Made by a program: the position numbers and the translations under genes. This document shows, piece by piece, positions 56,786 through 64,000 of a stretch of 64,000 nucleotides of DNA. The stretch lies in NCBI RefSeq assembly GCF_003858395.1, contig NZ_QWEV01000005.1, positions 1,054,001 to 1,118,000 of the forward strand, read 5' to 3'. Each line of letters starts with the position of its first letter. Positions within the stretch are counted from its first letter, which is position 1. The notes beneath the pieces were generated by a model. The model was not told where the DNA came from. It ran no database searches and saw only the letters and a list, made by a program, of their open reading frames with translations. Origin of the DNA: Acidipila sp. EB88. Its GTDB lineage: Bacteria; Acidobacteriota; Terriglobia; Terriglobales; Acidobacteriaceae.

Positions 56786-57823
56786 ATGCAACGAAAACCC
56801 ACCATGAACGATGTAGCCCGCCTTGCGGGCGTGGGTACGATGACGGTCTCCCGCGTACTCAACAGCTCTCCGCACGTCTCGGATGAGACCGCGGCGCGCG
56901 TACGCACTGCCGTAGCGCGGCTTGGCTACCAGCCCAACGAGATGGCCCGTGCACTGCGCAACTTCAAGTCCAGCACGATCGGGCTGCTGCTGCCCAACCT
57001 GTACGACCCCTTCTACGCCACATGTGCCCATGCGCTCAACATGGTGGCGAAGGAGCACGACTACACCGTGCTGCTCACTATCACCAATGACAATGCCGAC
57101 CACGAGTATGTCGAGGCGAAGCGCATGCTGCAGCGGCACGTCGAAGGTCTCGTGGTGATTCCAGCCGAATCTGACCGGTGCCGCCTGGGAGACCCTGAGT
57201 TCAGCGAGATCCCGGTAGTCTCGATGGATCGCCCGCTGCCGCCGATCGAGGGGCGCGAGATGGACTCGGTTACCACCGAAAACCAGACGGGCGCACGCGA
57301 GGCGATCGAGCACCTGGTGCAGGTACACGGTCTCAAGCGCATCCTGTTTGTAGGGCACAAGCCCGCGCTGTTCACCATGCAGGAGCGCCACGAGGGCTAC
57401 ACGTCGGCCATGAGCACAGCGGGGCTGGCGACAATGGCACGGTTCGACTGCGTTTCGGAAGCCCGGGCCACGGAGATTTGCCGGGATGCGCTGGAGCTGC
57501 CCGAGCCGCCGCAGGCGATCTTCACCGCGAACAACCTGGCCACGCGCCTGATCCTGTCCGCACTGCTGAAGCTGCGCATTCGTGTGCCGGAGCAGCTTGC
57601 GCTGGTCGGGTTCGATGACCTGGAGCTCAGCGACCTGCTGCACCCGGCACTCACGGTGGTGCGGCAGCCGATGACCGATCTTGGCAGTACGGCAGGACGG
57701 CTGCTGTTCGGCAAACTCAAGAGCCAGGTTCCGCGCGACCAGCTCGCACGCGTGGTGCTGCCCGTGGAACTGGTGGTTCGCAACTCGTGCGGCTGCTTCT
57801 TTGCCTCAGGCCTGGGCCGCTAG
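56786..57823 (+). CDS. LacI-family transcriptional regulator
   Basis: This is a 345-residue LacI/GalR protein. The N-terminal helix-turn-helix and hinge are canonical: MNDVARLAGVGTMTVSRVLN, SSPHVSDETAARVRTAVARL, then GYQPNEMARALR. The periplasmic-binding-like effector domain follows (TIGLLLPNLYDPFYATCAHA, GLVVIPAESDR, ENQTGAREAIEHL, IFTANNLATRLILSALLKLR). The C-terminus has three cysteines (NSCGCFFASGLGR). It probably controls a sugar pathway, perhaps that of the ROK kinase 80 nt upstream. It converges with the kinase gene at 57835. Confidence 0.92.
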   Translation: MQRKPTMNDVARLAGVGTMTVSRVLNSSPHVSDETAARVRTAVARLGYQPNEMARALRNFKSSTIGLLLPNLYDPFYATCAHALNMVAKEHDYTVLLTITNDNADHEYVEAKRMLQRHVEGLVVIPAESDRCRLGDPEFSEIPVVSMDRPLPPIEGREMDSVTTENQTGAREAIEHLVQVHGLKRILFVGHKPALFTMQERHEGYTSAMSTAGLATMARFDCVSEARATEICRDALELPEPPQAIFTANNLATRLILSALLKLRIRVPEQLALVGFDDLELSDLLHPALTVVRQPMTDLGSTAGRLLFGKLKSQVPRDQLARVVLPVELVVRNSCGCFFASGLGR

Positions 57824-57834
57824 AACCGCCTGCT

Positions 57835-59331
57835 TCAGTTCCCTGCCTGCCCCGCGCCGACATTGCAGCCCATTACGCGATCGCCCGCAAGCTCGTCTTC
57901 AATCGGCAGGCGCACGATGAACTCGGTTGCGCCCGGAGCGGAGGTGAACTGGATGTCGCCGTGGAAGTTCGACACAACAATGCGGTGCGCAATATCGAGC
58001 CCGAGCCCGGTGCCGACGCCCTCTGCCTTGGTGGTGTAGAACGGCTCAAAGATATGCTCCCAGTGTTCCTGAGGGATGCCAGGGCCATCGTCCTTGATTG
58101 CCACGCAAACGGAATTATTCTCGGTCCACAAACGCACGCTGATAGAACCACCCTCCGGCGCGGCATCAATCGCATTGTCAAGAAGGTTGGTCCACACCTG
58201 CGTGAGCCCTGCACCCACGCACGAAATACGGGTTTCCGCGGAGGGCAGGCTGCGCTCGATGGTGATGCCCTTATGGCGGAACTTGTGACTCAGGATCGTG
58301 AGCGTGCTCAGCAGGGTATCGCGCACATCCACGAGTTGGGCGCGGCTCTTGTCGTCGTAGGCATACTTCTTGACCGCGCCTACCAGGTCGGTCACATGCG
58401 AGATGCTTTCTTCGATCGTGCCGACCTGCTGCATGCTGCTGATCAGCGCTTCGAGATAGTTGAGCGCGTTGGATAGTGCTCCGGGAGGAAACGAGTTACG
58501 TGCGCAGTCGATATCGGTGCGGCACCATCCGGCGCTGACAAGAGCGGGCGCCAGGCGCCAGGGGTTCTCTACACGGATGGAAGAAAGCCATTCCGACAGC
58601 GCTTCTTCCCGGTCTGACTGTTCGAGCGGTGAGTAGATGGGCGGCTGATGCAGGGAGAGTACCTGCTCCTGCAGGGTGCCCAGGCACTCCAACTGCTCCG
58701 GGGTGAGCTGCATCTTGGTCATGGTGAGGGAGATGTGCTGGAGCCGGGTGATGTTCTCGCGAAGCTGGGCCGCGGCACGCCGAGCAGCGGCGCCCGGGTT
58801 GTTCAGCTCGTGCATCAGGCCTGCGGCAAGCGTGCCGAGCGAGATCAGCTTTTCCCGGTGCAGGGTCATCGCCTGGTAGGTCTGAAAACGGAGCAGGGCA
58901 TCAGCCGTGATCGCCTTGCGCACCAGCGGGGCTTTCGCCATGAGCTGCCAGAAGCTTTCAACCGGTACCCGCAAAAGCCGGGTCGGACGAACGGCGACGA
59001 TGCTGGTGATGGAAGGGCGCATCCCGAGCATGATGGGAACCTCGCCGAACGTGTCGCCGACACGGAAGGATCCGATGCCCGACCCCTGCTGGCCGTCTCG
59101 CTTGGTGGCCAGGATCTCCCCATCGAGAAGCCCCCACCAGGCATGCTCAGGCTCACTTGCAGAGTAGATTTCAGCGCCTTGCTGCATCTCCACGCGCTCA
59201 ATGCCCTCGAGCGCGGCCATCTCGTCGAGGGTGATCGTCTTCAAGGTGCGAAGACTCCGCAGATCCGCCAGAAGTGCTTCATCCACTGCGGCGGGGGTGC
59301 GCAGATCCGTCAAGTATGTCTGATTTGCCAT
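57835..59331 (-). CDS. Histidine kinase with N-terminal cyclic-nucleotide-binding-like domain
   Basis: This is a soluble 498-residue sensor kinase. Residues of about 35-145 form a cNMP-binding/CRP-like domain (GAEIYSASEPEHAWWGLLDG, VGDTFGEVPIMLGMRPSITS). The HisKA H-box is LAAGLMHELNNPGAAARRAA with His174. The ATPase domain has QVWTNLLDNAIDAAPEGGSI (N box), DDGPGIP (G1), HIFEPFYTT (F) and GVGTGLGLDIAH (G2). There is no transmembrane helix. The phosphate site of the cNMP fold is partial (GEVPIMLG), so cAMP binding is uncertain. It lies 52 nt after the receiver/reductase fusion gene and is probably its partner. The ATG at 59331 was chosen over a longer frame. Confidence 0.88.
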   Translation of the reverse strand: MANQTYLTDLRTPAAVDEALLADLRSLRTLKTITLDEMAALEGIERVEMQQGAEIYSASEPEHAWWGLLDGEILATKRDGQQGSGIGSFRVGDTFGEVPIMLGMRPSITSIVAVRPTRLLRVPVESFWQLMAKAPLVRKAITADALLRFQTYQAMTLHREKLISLGTLAAGLMHELNNPGAAARRAAAQLRENITRLQHISLTMTKMQLTPEQLECLGTLQEQVLSLHQPPIYSPLEQSDREEALSEWLSSIRVENPWRLAPALVSAGWCRTDIDCARNSFPPGALSNALNYLEALISSMQQVGTIEESISHVTDLVGAVKKYAYDDKSRAQLVDVRDTLLSTLTILSHKFRHKGITIERSLPSAETRISCVGAGLTQVWTNLLDNAIDAAPEGGSISVRLWTENNSVCVAIKDDGPGIPQEHWEHIFEPFYTTKAEGVGTGLGLDIAHRIVVSNFHGDIQFTSAPGATEFIVRLPIEDELAGDRVMGCNVGAGQAGN

Positions 59332-59383
59332 CGTGTCCCATGAACAGCTCGCGCTGTCCGCCTTTCCAGGCACCCTGTCGCGC

Positions 59384-61039
59384 TTAGAACTGCGCCAAAT
59401 ATTGGTGCATGAACTGTACTGCGATCGAACCTTCGCCAACCGACGAAGCCACACGCTTTACTGAACCAAACCGTACGTCGCCGGCTACAAACACCCCGGC
59501 AACGCTTGTTTCCAGCAAGAACGGGTCGCGATCTTCGCTCCAGCCGGTAGGCAGCTTACCGCTCTTGCGCAGATCGGGCCCTGCCACGATAAAACCCAGC
59601 TCGTCCCGCATAATCCCGTCCGGCAGCCAGGATGTCTTTGGCGCCGCACCAATGAAGATAAAGAGCGAGGAGGCCATGTGACGCGTGATCTCCCCGTTGC
59701 TGTGCCGTACCGCGATGCACTCCAACTGCGTGTCGCCGGTCACCTCGTGAATCTCGGAGTCCGGCTGCACTGCAATATTCGATGTGGCGGCAATCTGATC
59801 GATTAAATATTTCGACATGCTCTGGTTGAGTGAGGAAGCGCGTACCAGCATGGTCACCTTGCGGGCGAACTTGGAAAAGTGCATCGCGGCCTGCCCGGCC
59901 GAGTTGGCGCCCCCTACGATGAAGATTTCCTCATCCGTGCAGCTCGATGCCTCGCCGAGTGACGCGCCATAGTAGACACCCGCGCCCAGAAGCCGATCCG
60001 CCCCTGGCACCTGCAGACGGCGCCAGTGCACCCCCATGGCCAGCAGGCAGACCCGGCAGCTGACCGTGCGCCCGTCGCCCAGCTCTATATGGTGGTACTG
60101 GTCCCTGGTGGTGATGCCGGTGGCGCACTGCGTGATGAACTCGGTCCCGAAGCGCAGGGCCTGGATAATGGCCCGTCGCGACAGGTCTTCCCCGCTGACG
60201 CCCGACGGAAAGCCCAGGTAGTTTTCGATACGCGAGCTGGACCCGGCCTGGCCGCCCGGGGCTTCAGGCTCGACCAGCAGCACCTTGAGCCCTTCGGAGC
60301 TGCCGTACACCGAAGCCGCCAGCCCGGCGGGTCCGCCGCCGACCACGACGAGATCGTAAAACTCGCTCTTGGCCGCGGTGTTCAGCCCGACCCGCGAGGC
60401 CAGCTCCGAGATCCCGGGCTGCTCGAGCGAGGAGCCATCCGGAAAGAGTACAGCCGGCAGCTTGCTGTCGGGGATGCCGTAGCGCTCCAGCATGCGCGCC
60501 GCGTCGTCCGAGCGCTCCGGATCGAGCCACTTGAAAGGAATCTGGTTGCGCGTCAGGAAGTCACGTACCTGGTGATCCAGGGCGGACCAGCGAAGACCCA
60601 CCACCTGCAAACCGTCGTACTGCGGCTTGTGCCCCGCACCCCAGGCCTCGAGCAGGTCATTCAGCACCGGGTACAGCCGCTCCTCGGGTGGATCCCAGGG
60701 CTTGGTCAGGTAGTAATGGATGCGGGCGCTGTTAATCGCCTGAATGGCTGCCTCGGTATCGGCATACGCAGTCAGCAATGTGCGCTTTGCATCGGGGTAG
60801 AGCTTTTCTACACGCTCCAGAAGAGCCACGCCAGTCATGCCGGGCATGCGCTGGTCCGAGACGATCAGGGCAACGGGGTCGCCGCGCTTGTGCAGTTGCT
60901 CACAGGTATCGAGCGCAGCCTGGCCGGAACCGGCCCGCAGGATGCGGTAATGTTCACCGTACTCGCGCCGCAGGTCCTGCACAACGGCTTCGAGAACGTT
61001 GTTGTCGTCGTCGACGGCGAGAATCACTGGCTTTGGCAT
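59384..61039 (-). CDS. Receiver domain fused to a thioredoxin-reductase-like FAD protein
   Basis: This is a 551-residue three-part fusion. Residues 1-125 are a CheY-like receiver with the acidic pocket Asp10-Asp12, phosphoacceptor Asp62 (VSDQRMPGMTG) and Lys113 (YLTKPW). Residues of about 140-220 are a thioredoxin/glutaredoxin-like segment without a CXXC (LRWSALDHQVRDFLTRNQIP, LPAVLFPDGSSLEQP). Residues 228-551 are a two-nucleotide-site flavoprotein: GGGPAG at 234-239 for FAD and GGANSAG at 376-382 for NADPH. Where thioredoxin reductase has its redox CATC, this protein has GASL (358-361), so it cannot be a conventional thioredoxin reductase. Such fusions are named in databases but I know of no assigned function. 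It precedes the histidine kinase. Confidence 0.9.
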   Translation of the reverse strand: MPKPVILAVDDDNNVLEAVVQDLRREYGEHYRILRAGSGQAALDTCEQLHKRGDPVALIVSDQRMPGMTGVALLERVEKLYPDAKRTLLTAYADTEAAIQAINSARIHYYLTKPWDPPEERLYPVLNDLLEAWGAGHKPQYDGLQVVGLRWSALDHQVRDFLTRNQIPFKWLDPERSDDAARMLERYGIPDSKLPAVLFPDGSSLEQPGISELASRVGLNTAAKSEFYDLVVVGGGPAGLAASVYGSSEGLKVLLVEPEAPGGQAGSSSRIENYLGFPSGVSGEDLSRRAIIQALRFGTEFITQCATGITTRDQYHHIELGDGRTVSCRVCLLAMGVHWRRLQVPGADRLLGAGVYYGASLGEASSCTDEEIFIVGGANSAGQAAMHFSKFARKVTMLVRASSLNQSMSKYLIDQIAATSNIAVQPDSEIHEVTGDTQLECIAVRHSNGEITRHMASSLFIFIGAAPKTSWLPDGIMRDELGFIVAGPDLRKSGKLPTGWSEDRDPFLLETSVAGVFVAGDVRFGSVKRVASSVGEGSIAVQFMHQYLAQF

Positions 61040-61442
61040 GCAAGTCGATTGTACGTGGCGCTGTTCTCTTATGACCTGTATCGGGTAGAGTTGGCAAGGC
61101 AGCAGTCCGAAGTGATGTAAAAATTACTCGAGTGCAAAAATATTTCCACCCCAGATGGGGAATACACAAAGGTCGTAGTGCATTTATTACAAAAAAACGT
61201 TGCAAAAGAATTCATTTGCGCTAATCTAAGCGTCACAACTGAGGCGTACTCTGGATAACACAGAGTCAAGCCACTGACTTTGTGTAGTAACAGGGGTTAG
61301 CATAAACCCCGGACTGTTATTCCTTTCTCCCTGATTCTGTGTGCCAGACGTTCTAGAACGAGATAAGTCGTCATAAGAACGAGCACCTACCGCATCTCAG
61401 GATATGAGTGCGTAATGGCTTGCCCCTAGGGCCACAAGGATC
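61040..61442. other. AT-richer divergent intergenic region
   Basis: This 403-base region separates the reductase fusion from the LuxR-type gene and is markedly AT-richer than its surroundings. It holds a possible rightward promoter, TTGCAA (61200-61205) and TAATCT (61222-61227) 16 nt apart. There are two hairpins: CACAGAGTCA (61259-61268) with TGACTTTGTG (61275-61284), one mismatch, and GGGGTT (61293-61298) with AACCCC (61305-61310). Both would lie in the leader of the LuxR-type gene. No gene is seen. Confidence 0.5.
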
Positions 61443-62102
61443 ATGATGATGAACAAGGTTATCCTCGCAGACAACCAGGCTATCTTCCGTACGGGCACAG
61501 CCAAGGTGCTTTCCATGGAAGACGACTTCAGGATCATTGCGCAGTGCCCGGATGCAGATCGTCTGCAAAATGCTCTGGCCACTTTTCGCGGGGTGACGGT
61601 GCTGTTCGGCTCGACGCTGAAACAGGACGTCAGTCAACTCATGCAGCAGATCTGCTCACTCGGCAGTCGCGGCATCGCAATTCTTGAAAACAACGAATCT
61701 CCTCAACCCTACCTTGCGGCTCATGTGCATGGCCTGTTCTTCCGCTCCATCACCGGACCGACGCTCGTGGACTGTGTGCGACGTGTTGGACGGGGCGAAC
61801 GCGCCATCCATTCTGCTTCGAATGCGGCAGCGGTGCCCGATGAAGACCTGGTCGGAGCGCGGGTACGCGATCGCCTGACACCCAAGGAGATGAAGATCGT
61901 CGCCTTGATCGTGCAGGGTTGCAAGAACAAGGAAATCGCGATGCGTCTCGGCACAACCGAGCAGGTGATCAAGAACTACCTGCGTGGCGTGTACGACAAG
62001 ACGGGCGTCTCTGACCGGCTTGAACTGGCACTGTTCACGATTCATCACCGGATCCTGGCGGAAGCGGCTGCCGCGGCAGGCAACCTGATCATGCAGGCTT
62101 AG
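61443..62102 (+). CDS. LuxR-family regulator with degenerate receiver domain
   Basis: This 219-residue protein has the NarL/LuxR layout: a receiver-like domain (about 5-125) and a LuxR helix-turn-helix (LTPKEMKIVALIVQGCKNKE, then IAMRLGTTEQVIKNYLRGVY). Only Asp10 remains of the acidic pocket. At the end of the third strand (VTVLFGSTL) the phosphoacceptor Asp is replaced by Gly56/Ser57, and the conserved Lys is Arg101 (GLFFRSIT). It therefore cannot be regulated by normal aspartyl phosphorylation and probably responds to a ligand, a partner, or is constitutive. AAGGATC precedes the first of three consecutive ATG codons. It is divergent from the reductase/kinase operon. Confidence 0.88.
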   Translation: MMMNKVILADNQAIFRTGTAKVLSMEDDFRIIAQCPDADRLQNALATFRGVTVLFGSTLKQDVSQLMQQICSLGSRGIAILENNESPQPYLAAHVHGLFFRSITGPTLVDCVRRVGRGERAIHSASNAAAVPDEDLVGARVRDRLTPKEMKIVALIVQGCKNKEIAMRLGTTEQVIKNYLRGVYDKTGVSDRLELALFTIHHRILAEAAAAAGNLIMQA

Positions 62103-62190
62103 CAGTCGACCGATACCAGCTTGGCTACCCTTTCGCACAGCTGAGTGCGGTCAAGCTGGTGTCAGCGACTTGCCAAACTCTGCGGTGAAC

Positions 62191-62226
62191 GCAAAGAAGC
62201 CCGCGTCTCGACGGGGGCTTCTTTGC
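62191..62226. terminator. Bidirectional terminator between convergent genes
   Basis: GCAAAGAAGCCC (62191-62202) pairs perfectly with GGGCTTCTTTGC (62215-62226). It lies between the convergent LuxR-type gene and the P5C dehydrogenase gene and could serve both; the T-rich arms stand in for a U-tract on each strand. Confidence 0.75.
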
Positions 62227-62260
62227 GTGCTGCGTCCAGTTTGAACCAGGACTGCCGCTG

Positions 62261-63856
62261 CTAGATCAACCGCTCTGCCACGGTTTTCGCCTGCGTAAAG
62301 TGCAGCAGGTACTCCGGGCCGCCCGCCTTGGAGTCAGTGCCGGACATGTTGAAGCCGCCGAACGGATGCGCCCCGACCATGGCTCCGGTGCACTTGCGGT
62401 TCAGGTACAGGTTGCCGACGTGGAACTCGCGCCGGGCCCGGTCCAGGTTCTCCGGTGCCGTCGAGTACACCGCGCCGGTCAGGCCAAACTCTGTGCCATT
62501 GGCCACGGCCAGTGCTTCGTCGAAGCTTTTCACGCGCATCACCGCAAGCACGGGTCCGAAGATCTCTTCCTGGGCCAGCTTCGCCTTGGGGTCCACATCG
62601 ATAAACACCGTGGGCTCGATGTAGTAGCCGCCGCTTTCAGTTTCCACTGCGTGGCCCCCGGCAACCAAACGGCCTTCGGCCTTGCCGGCTTCAATGTAGC
62701 GCAGGACCCGGGCATGCGCGGCCGCATTGATCACCGGGCCCATGCGCGGGTTGGTCACCGGGTCGCTGACCGAGATCGCTTCCAGCCCGTCACGGAGTTT
62801 TTCCACAAAGACGTCGTAGATGGAGTCTTCGATGATGGCTCGCGAACCGGCGGAACACTTCTGACCGCTGAAGCCAAATGCCGCAGCGATGACGCCGTCG
62901 ACGGCCGCATTCACGTCCGCGTCTGCGGCGACGATGGTGGCGTCCTTGCCGCCCAGCTCAAGAATGGTGCGCTTGATCCAGATCTGCCCGGCGCGCGGCT
63001 TTGCGGCCTTCTCATGAATTTCAAGCCCGACCGGCCGTGAGCCCGTGAAGGCGATGAAGCGGACCTTGGGGTGCTCCACCAGGGCGTTGCCGCAGTTGGG
63101 GCCGTCGCCCTGCAGCAGGTTCACCACGCCGGGCGGCATGCCGGCTTCTTCGAGCACGTCCAGGAAACGTGCCGCGATCGTGGGTGCATCCGGTGAGGGC
63201 TTCACCACGACGGTGTTGCCGGTAACGATGGCTGCGGCTGTCATGCCGGCCATGATGGCTAGGGGAAAGTTCCACGGCGGGATCACCGCACCGACGCCCA
63301 GCGGAATGTACTTCAACTCGTCGCGCTCCCCGGGAAACTGGATCGGGGTCTGCGAGCCAGCGAGACGAAGCGCTTCACGCGCGTAGAAGTCGAGGAAGTC
63401 GATGCACTCGGCGACGTCGGCGTCGGCCTCGGCCCAGTTCTTGCCGACTTCGTAGGTGAGCCACGCGCAGAACTCGAACTTGCGCTGCTTGATGATTTCG
63501 GCCGTACGCAGCAGCAGCGAGACGCGCTCTTCAAGGGGCGCGAACTTCCAGCTCTCGAAGGACTTGAGCGCGGCCTCGACAGCCTGATTGGCCTCGGTGA
63601 CGCCACCGGCCTGGTGCACGCCGATCACTTCAGCAGGCTTGGCCGGGTTCACCGAGGTGAAAGTCGCACTGGCTCGGACCCGCTCTCCACCGAGCACCAG
63701 CGGGTATTCGCGCCCGAGCTGATCGGACACCCAGCTCAGGGCGGCCTTCATGTCGTTCGTATGTTTGCCGTGTGAGAAGTCGGTGAAAGGCTCGTTCTCG
63801 AATTTGCCCTTCGGTGTACGGTGCTGAATCTGGGTAGTCAACGCAGGGGTAGCCAT
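62261..63856 (-). CDS. pruA: L-glutamate gamma-semialdehyde (delta-1-pyrroline-5-carboxylate) dehydrogenase
   Basis: This NAD+-dependent aldehyde dehydrogenase oxidises glutamate semialdehyde to glutamate in proline catabolism. The 531-residue protein has the catalytic Cys in AFGFSGQKCSAGSR, the general-base Glu in ILELGGKD, GSRPVGLEIHEKAA, and the P5CDH-specific C-terminal LNRKCTGAMVGAHPFGGFNM followed by SGTDSKAGGPEYL. It is a stand-alone (RocA-type) enzyme rather than a PutA fusion. A separate proline dehydrogenase would be expected elsewhere, perhaps next to it; the fragment at the right edge is too short to test this. Confidence 0.93.
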   Translation of the reverse strand: MATPALTTQIQHRTPKGKFENEPFTDFSHGKHTNDMKAALSWVSDQLGREYPLVLGGERVRASATFTSVNPAKPAEVIGVHQAGGVTEANQAVEAALKSFESWKFAPLEERVSLLLRTAEIIKQRKFEFCAWLTYEVGKNWAEADADVAECIDFLDFYAREALRLAGSQTPIQFPGERDELKYIPLGVGAVIPPWNFPLAIMAGMTAAAIVTGNTVVVKPSPDAPTIAARFLDVLEEAGMPPGVVNLLQGDGPNCGNALVEHPKVRFIAFTGSRPVGLEIHEKAAKPRAGQIWIKRTILELGGKDATIVAADADVNAAVDGVIAAAFGFSGQKCSAGSRAIIEDSIYDVFVEKLRDGLEAISVSDPVTNPRMGPVINAAAHARVLRYIEAGKAEGRLVAGGHAVETESGGYYIEPTVFIDVDPKAKLAQEEIFGPVLAVMRVKSFDEALAVANGTEFGLTGAVYSTAPENLDRARREFHVGNLYLNRKCTGAMVGAHPFGGFNMSGTDSKAGGPEYLLHFTQAKTVAERLI

Positions 63857-63878
63857 AACTGTCAGTCTAACGCTGGCG

Positions 63879-63904
63879 CCCGATCGCGATCGAGCGCGAT
63901 CGGG
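63879..63904. other. Perfect 10-bp inverted repeat upstream of pruA
   Basis: CCCGATCGCG (63879-63888) and CGCGATCGGG (63895-63904) flank a 6-nt centre that itself extends the GATCG pattern. It lies between the end of the right-edge gene and the pruA start, 23 nt upstream of pruA. It could be a terminator without a T-tract or a regulator site. Confidence 0.4.
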
Positions 63905-63925
63905 GGACCGAGCGGGCCAATTGGA

Positions 63926-64000
63926 TCAGTCGCGTTGCACGTCGATGTAGTAGAGGTCGGTGGCCACCTTGAAGTCCGAGCGGAACTGTTCCGCGGAAAG
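63926..64000 (-). CDS. C-terminal end of an unidentified protein (partial)
   Basis: The minus-strand frame is open from the right edge to a TGA at 63926-63928 and reads LSAEQFRSDFKVATDLYYID then VQRD. Composition and the position directly upstream of pruA suggest the end of a real gene whose body lies outside the window. Too little is present to name it. Confidence 0.5.
   Translation of the reverse strand, partial: LSAEQFRSDFKVATDLYYIDVQRD

Overview
The window is GC-rich chromosomal DNA, almost certainly from an acidobacterium of the Terriglobia (Acidobacteriaceae). This is an inference. It rests on two large secreted proteins with carboxypeptidase-regulatory-like folds, a secreted protein at 53586-54404 of a family I associate with Acidobacteria, a degenerate dispersed repeat whose shadow translation reads CHPERSEGS, and short GGCACCCGG-flanked palindromes. 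I saw no rRNA, tRNA, CRISPR array, transposase or phage gene.

Layout. 1-8643: the N-terminal part of a possible alpha-amylase-like glycosidase (minus, runs off the left edge), a flavin reductase-like protein, an acyltransferase-3 membrane protein, guaB with a strong terminator, and two tandem secreted proteins. 8899-31756 (minus): one uninterrupted str-S10-spc-alpha super-cluster of 35 genes running rpsL-rpsG-fusA-tuf, rpsJ to rpsQ, rplN to secY-adk-map-infA-rpmJ, and rpsM-rpsK-rpsD-rpoA-rplQ. A near-consensus promoter at about 32207-32235 gives it a roughly 440-nt leader. Several wide spacers carry palindromic repeats. 32523-38372 (plus): an S9-family peptidase, a surface lipoprotein gene split by a frameshift in a C8 tract, an unknown protein and a YraN-family protein. 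38422-44803 (minus): a complete ISC iron-sulfur operon (iscR-S-U-[77-aa ORF]-A-hscB-hscA-fdx-iscX). 45221-46150: a small zinc-ribbon protein (plus) and a phosphatidyltransferase (minus).

46327-53119 (plus): the histidine operon hisI-G-D-C-B-H-F-A. It is preceded by what reads as a complete transcription attenuator: a promoter, a 26-codon leader peptide with six His codons in ten, and mutually exclusive hairpins ending in a U-tract terminator 27 nt before hisI. This is the most informative find in the window. 53171-57823: a small membrane protein, the acidobacterial-type secreted protein, a 2-hydroxyacid dehydrogenase, a ROK kinase and a LacI-type regulator. 57835-61039 (minus): an operon of a receiver/thioredoxin-reductase-like fusion and a histidine kinase with a cyclic-nucleotide-binding-like domain. 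61443-62102 (plus): a divergent LuxR-type regulator whose receiver lacks the phosphoacceptor Asp. 62261-63856 (minus): a delta-1-pyrroline-5-carboxylate dehydrogenase. The C-terminal end of another minus-strand gene fills the right edge.

Some starts were moved inward from the longest open frame to match family N-termini and ribosome binding sites. Several genes use GTG or TTG. The numerous long antisense frames are GC-driven shadows and were left out.
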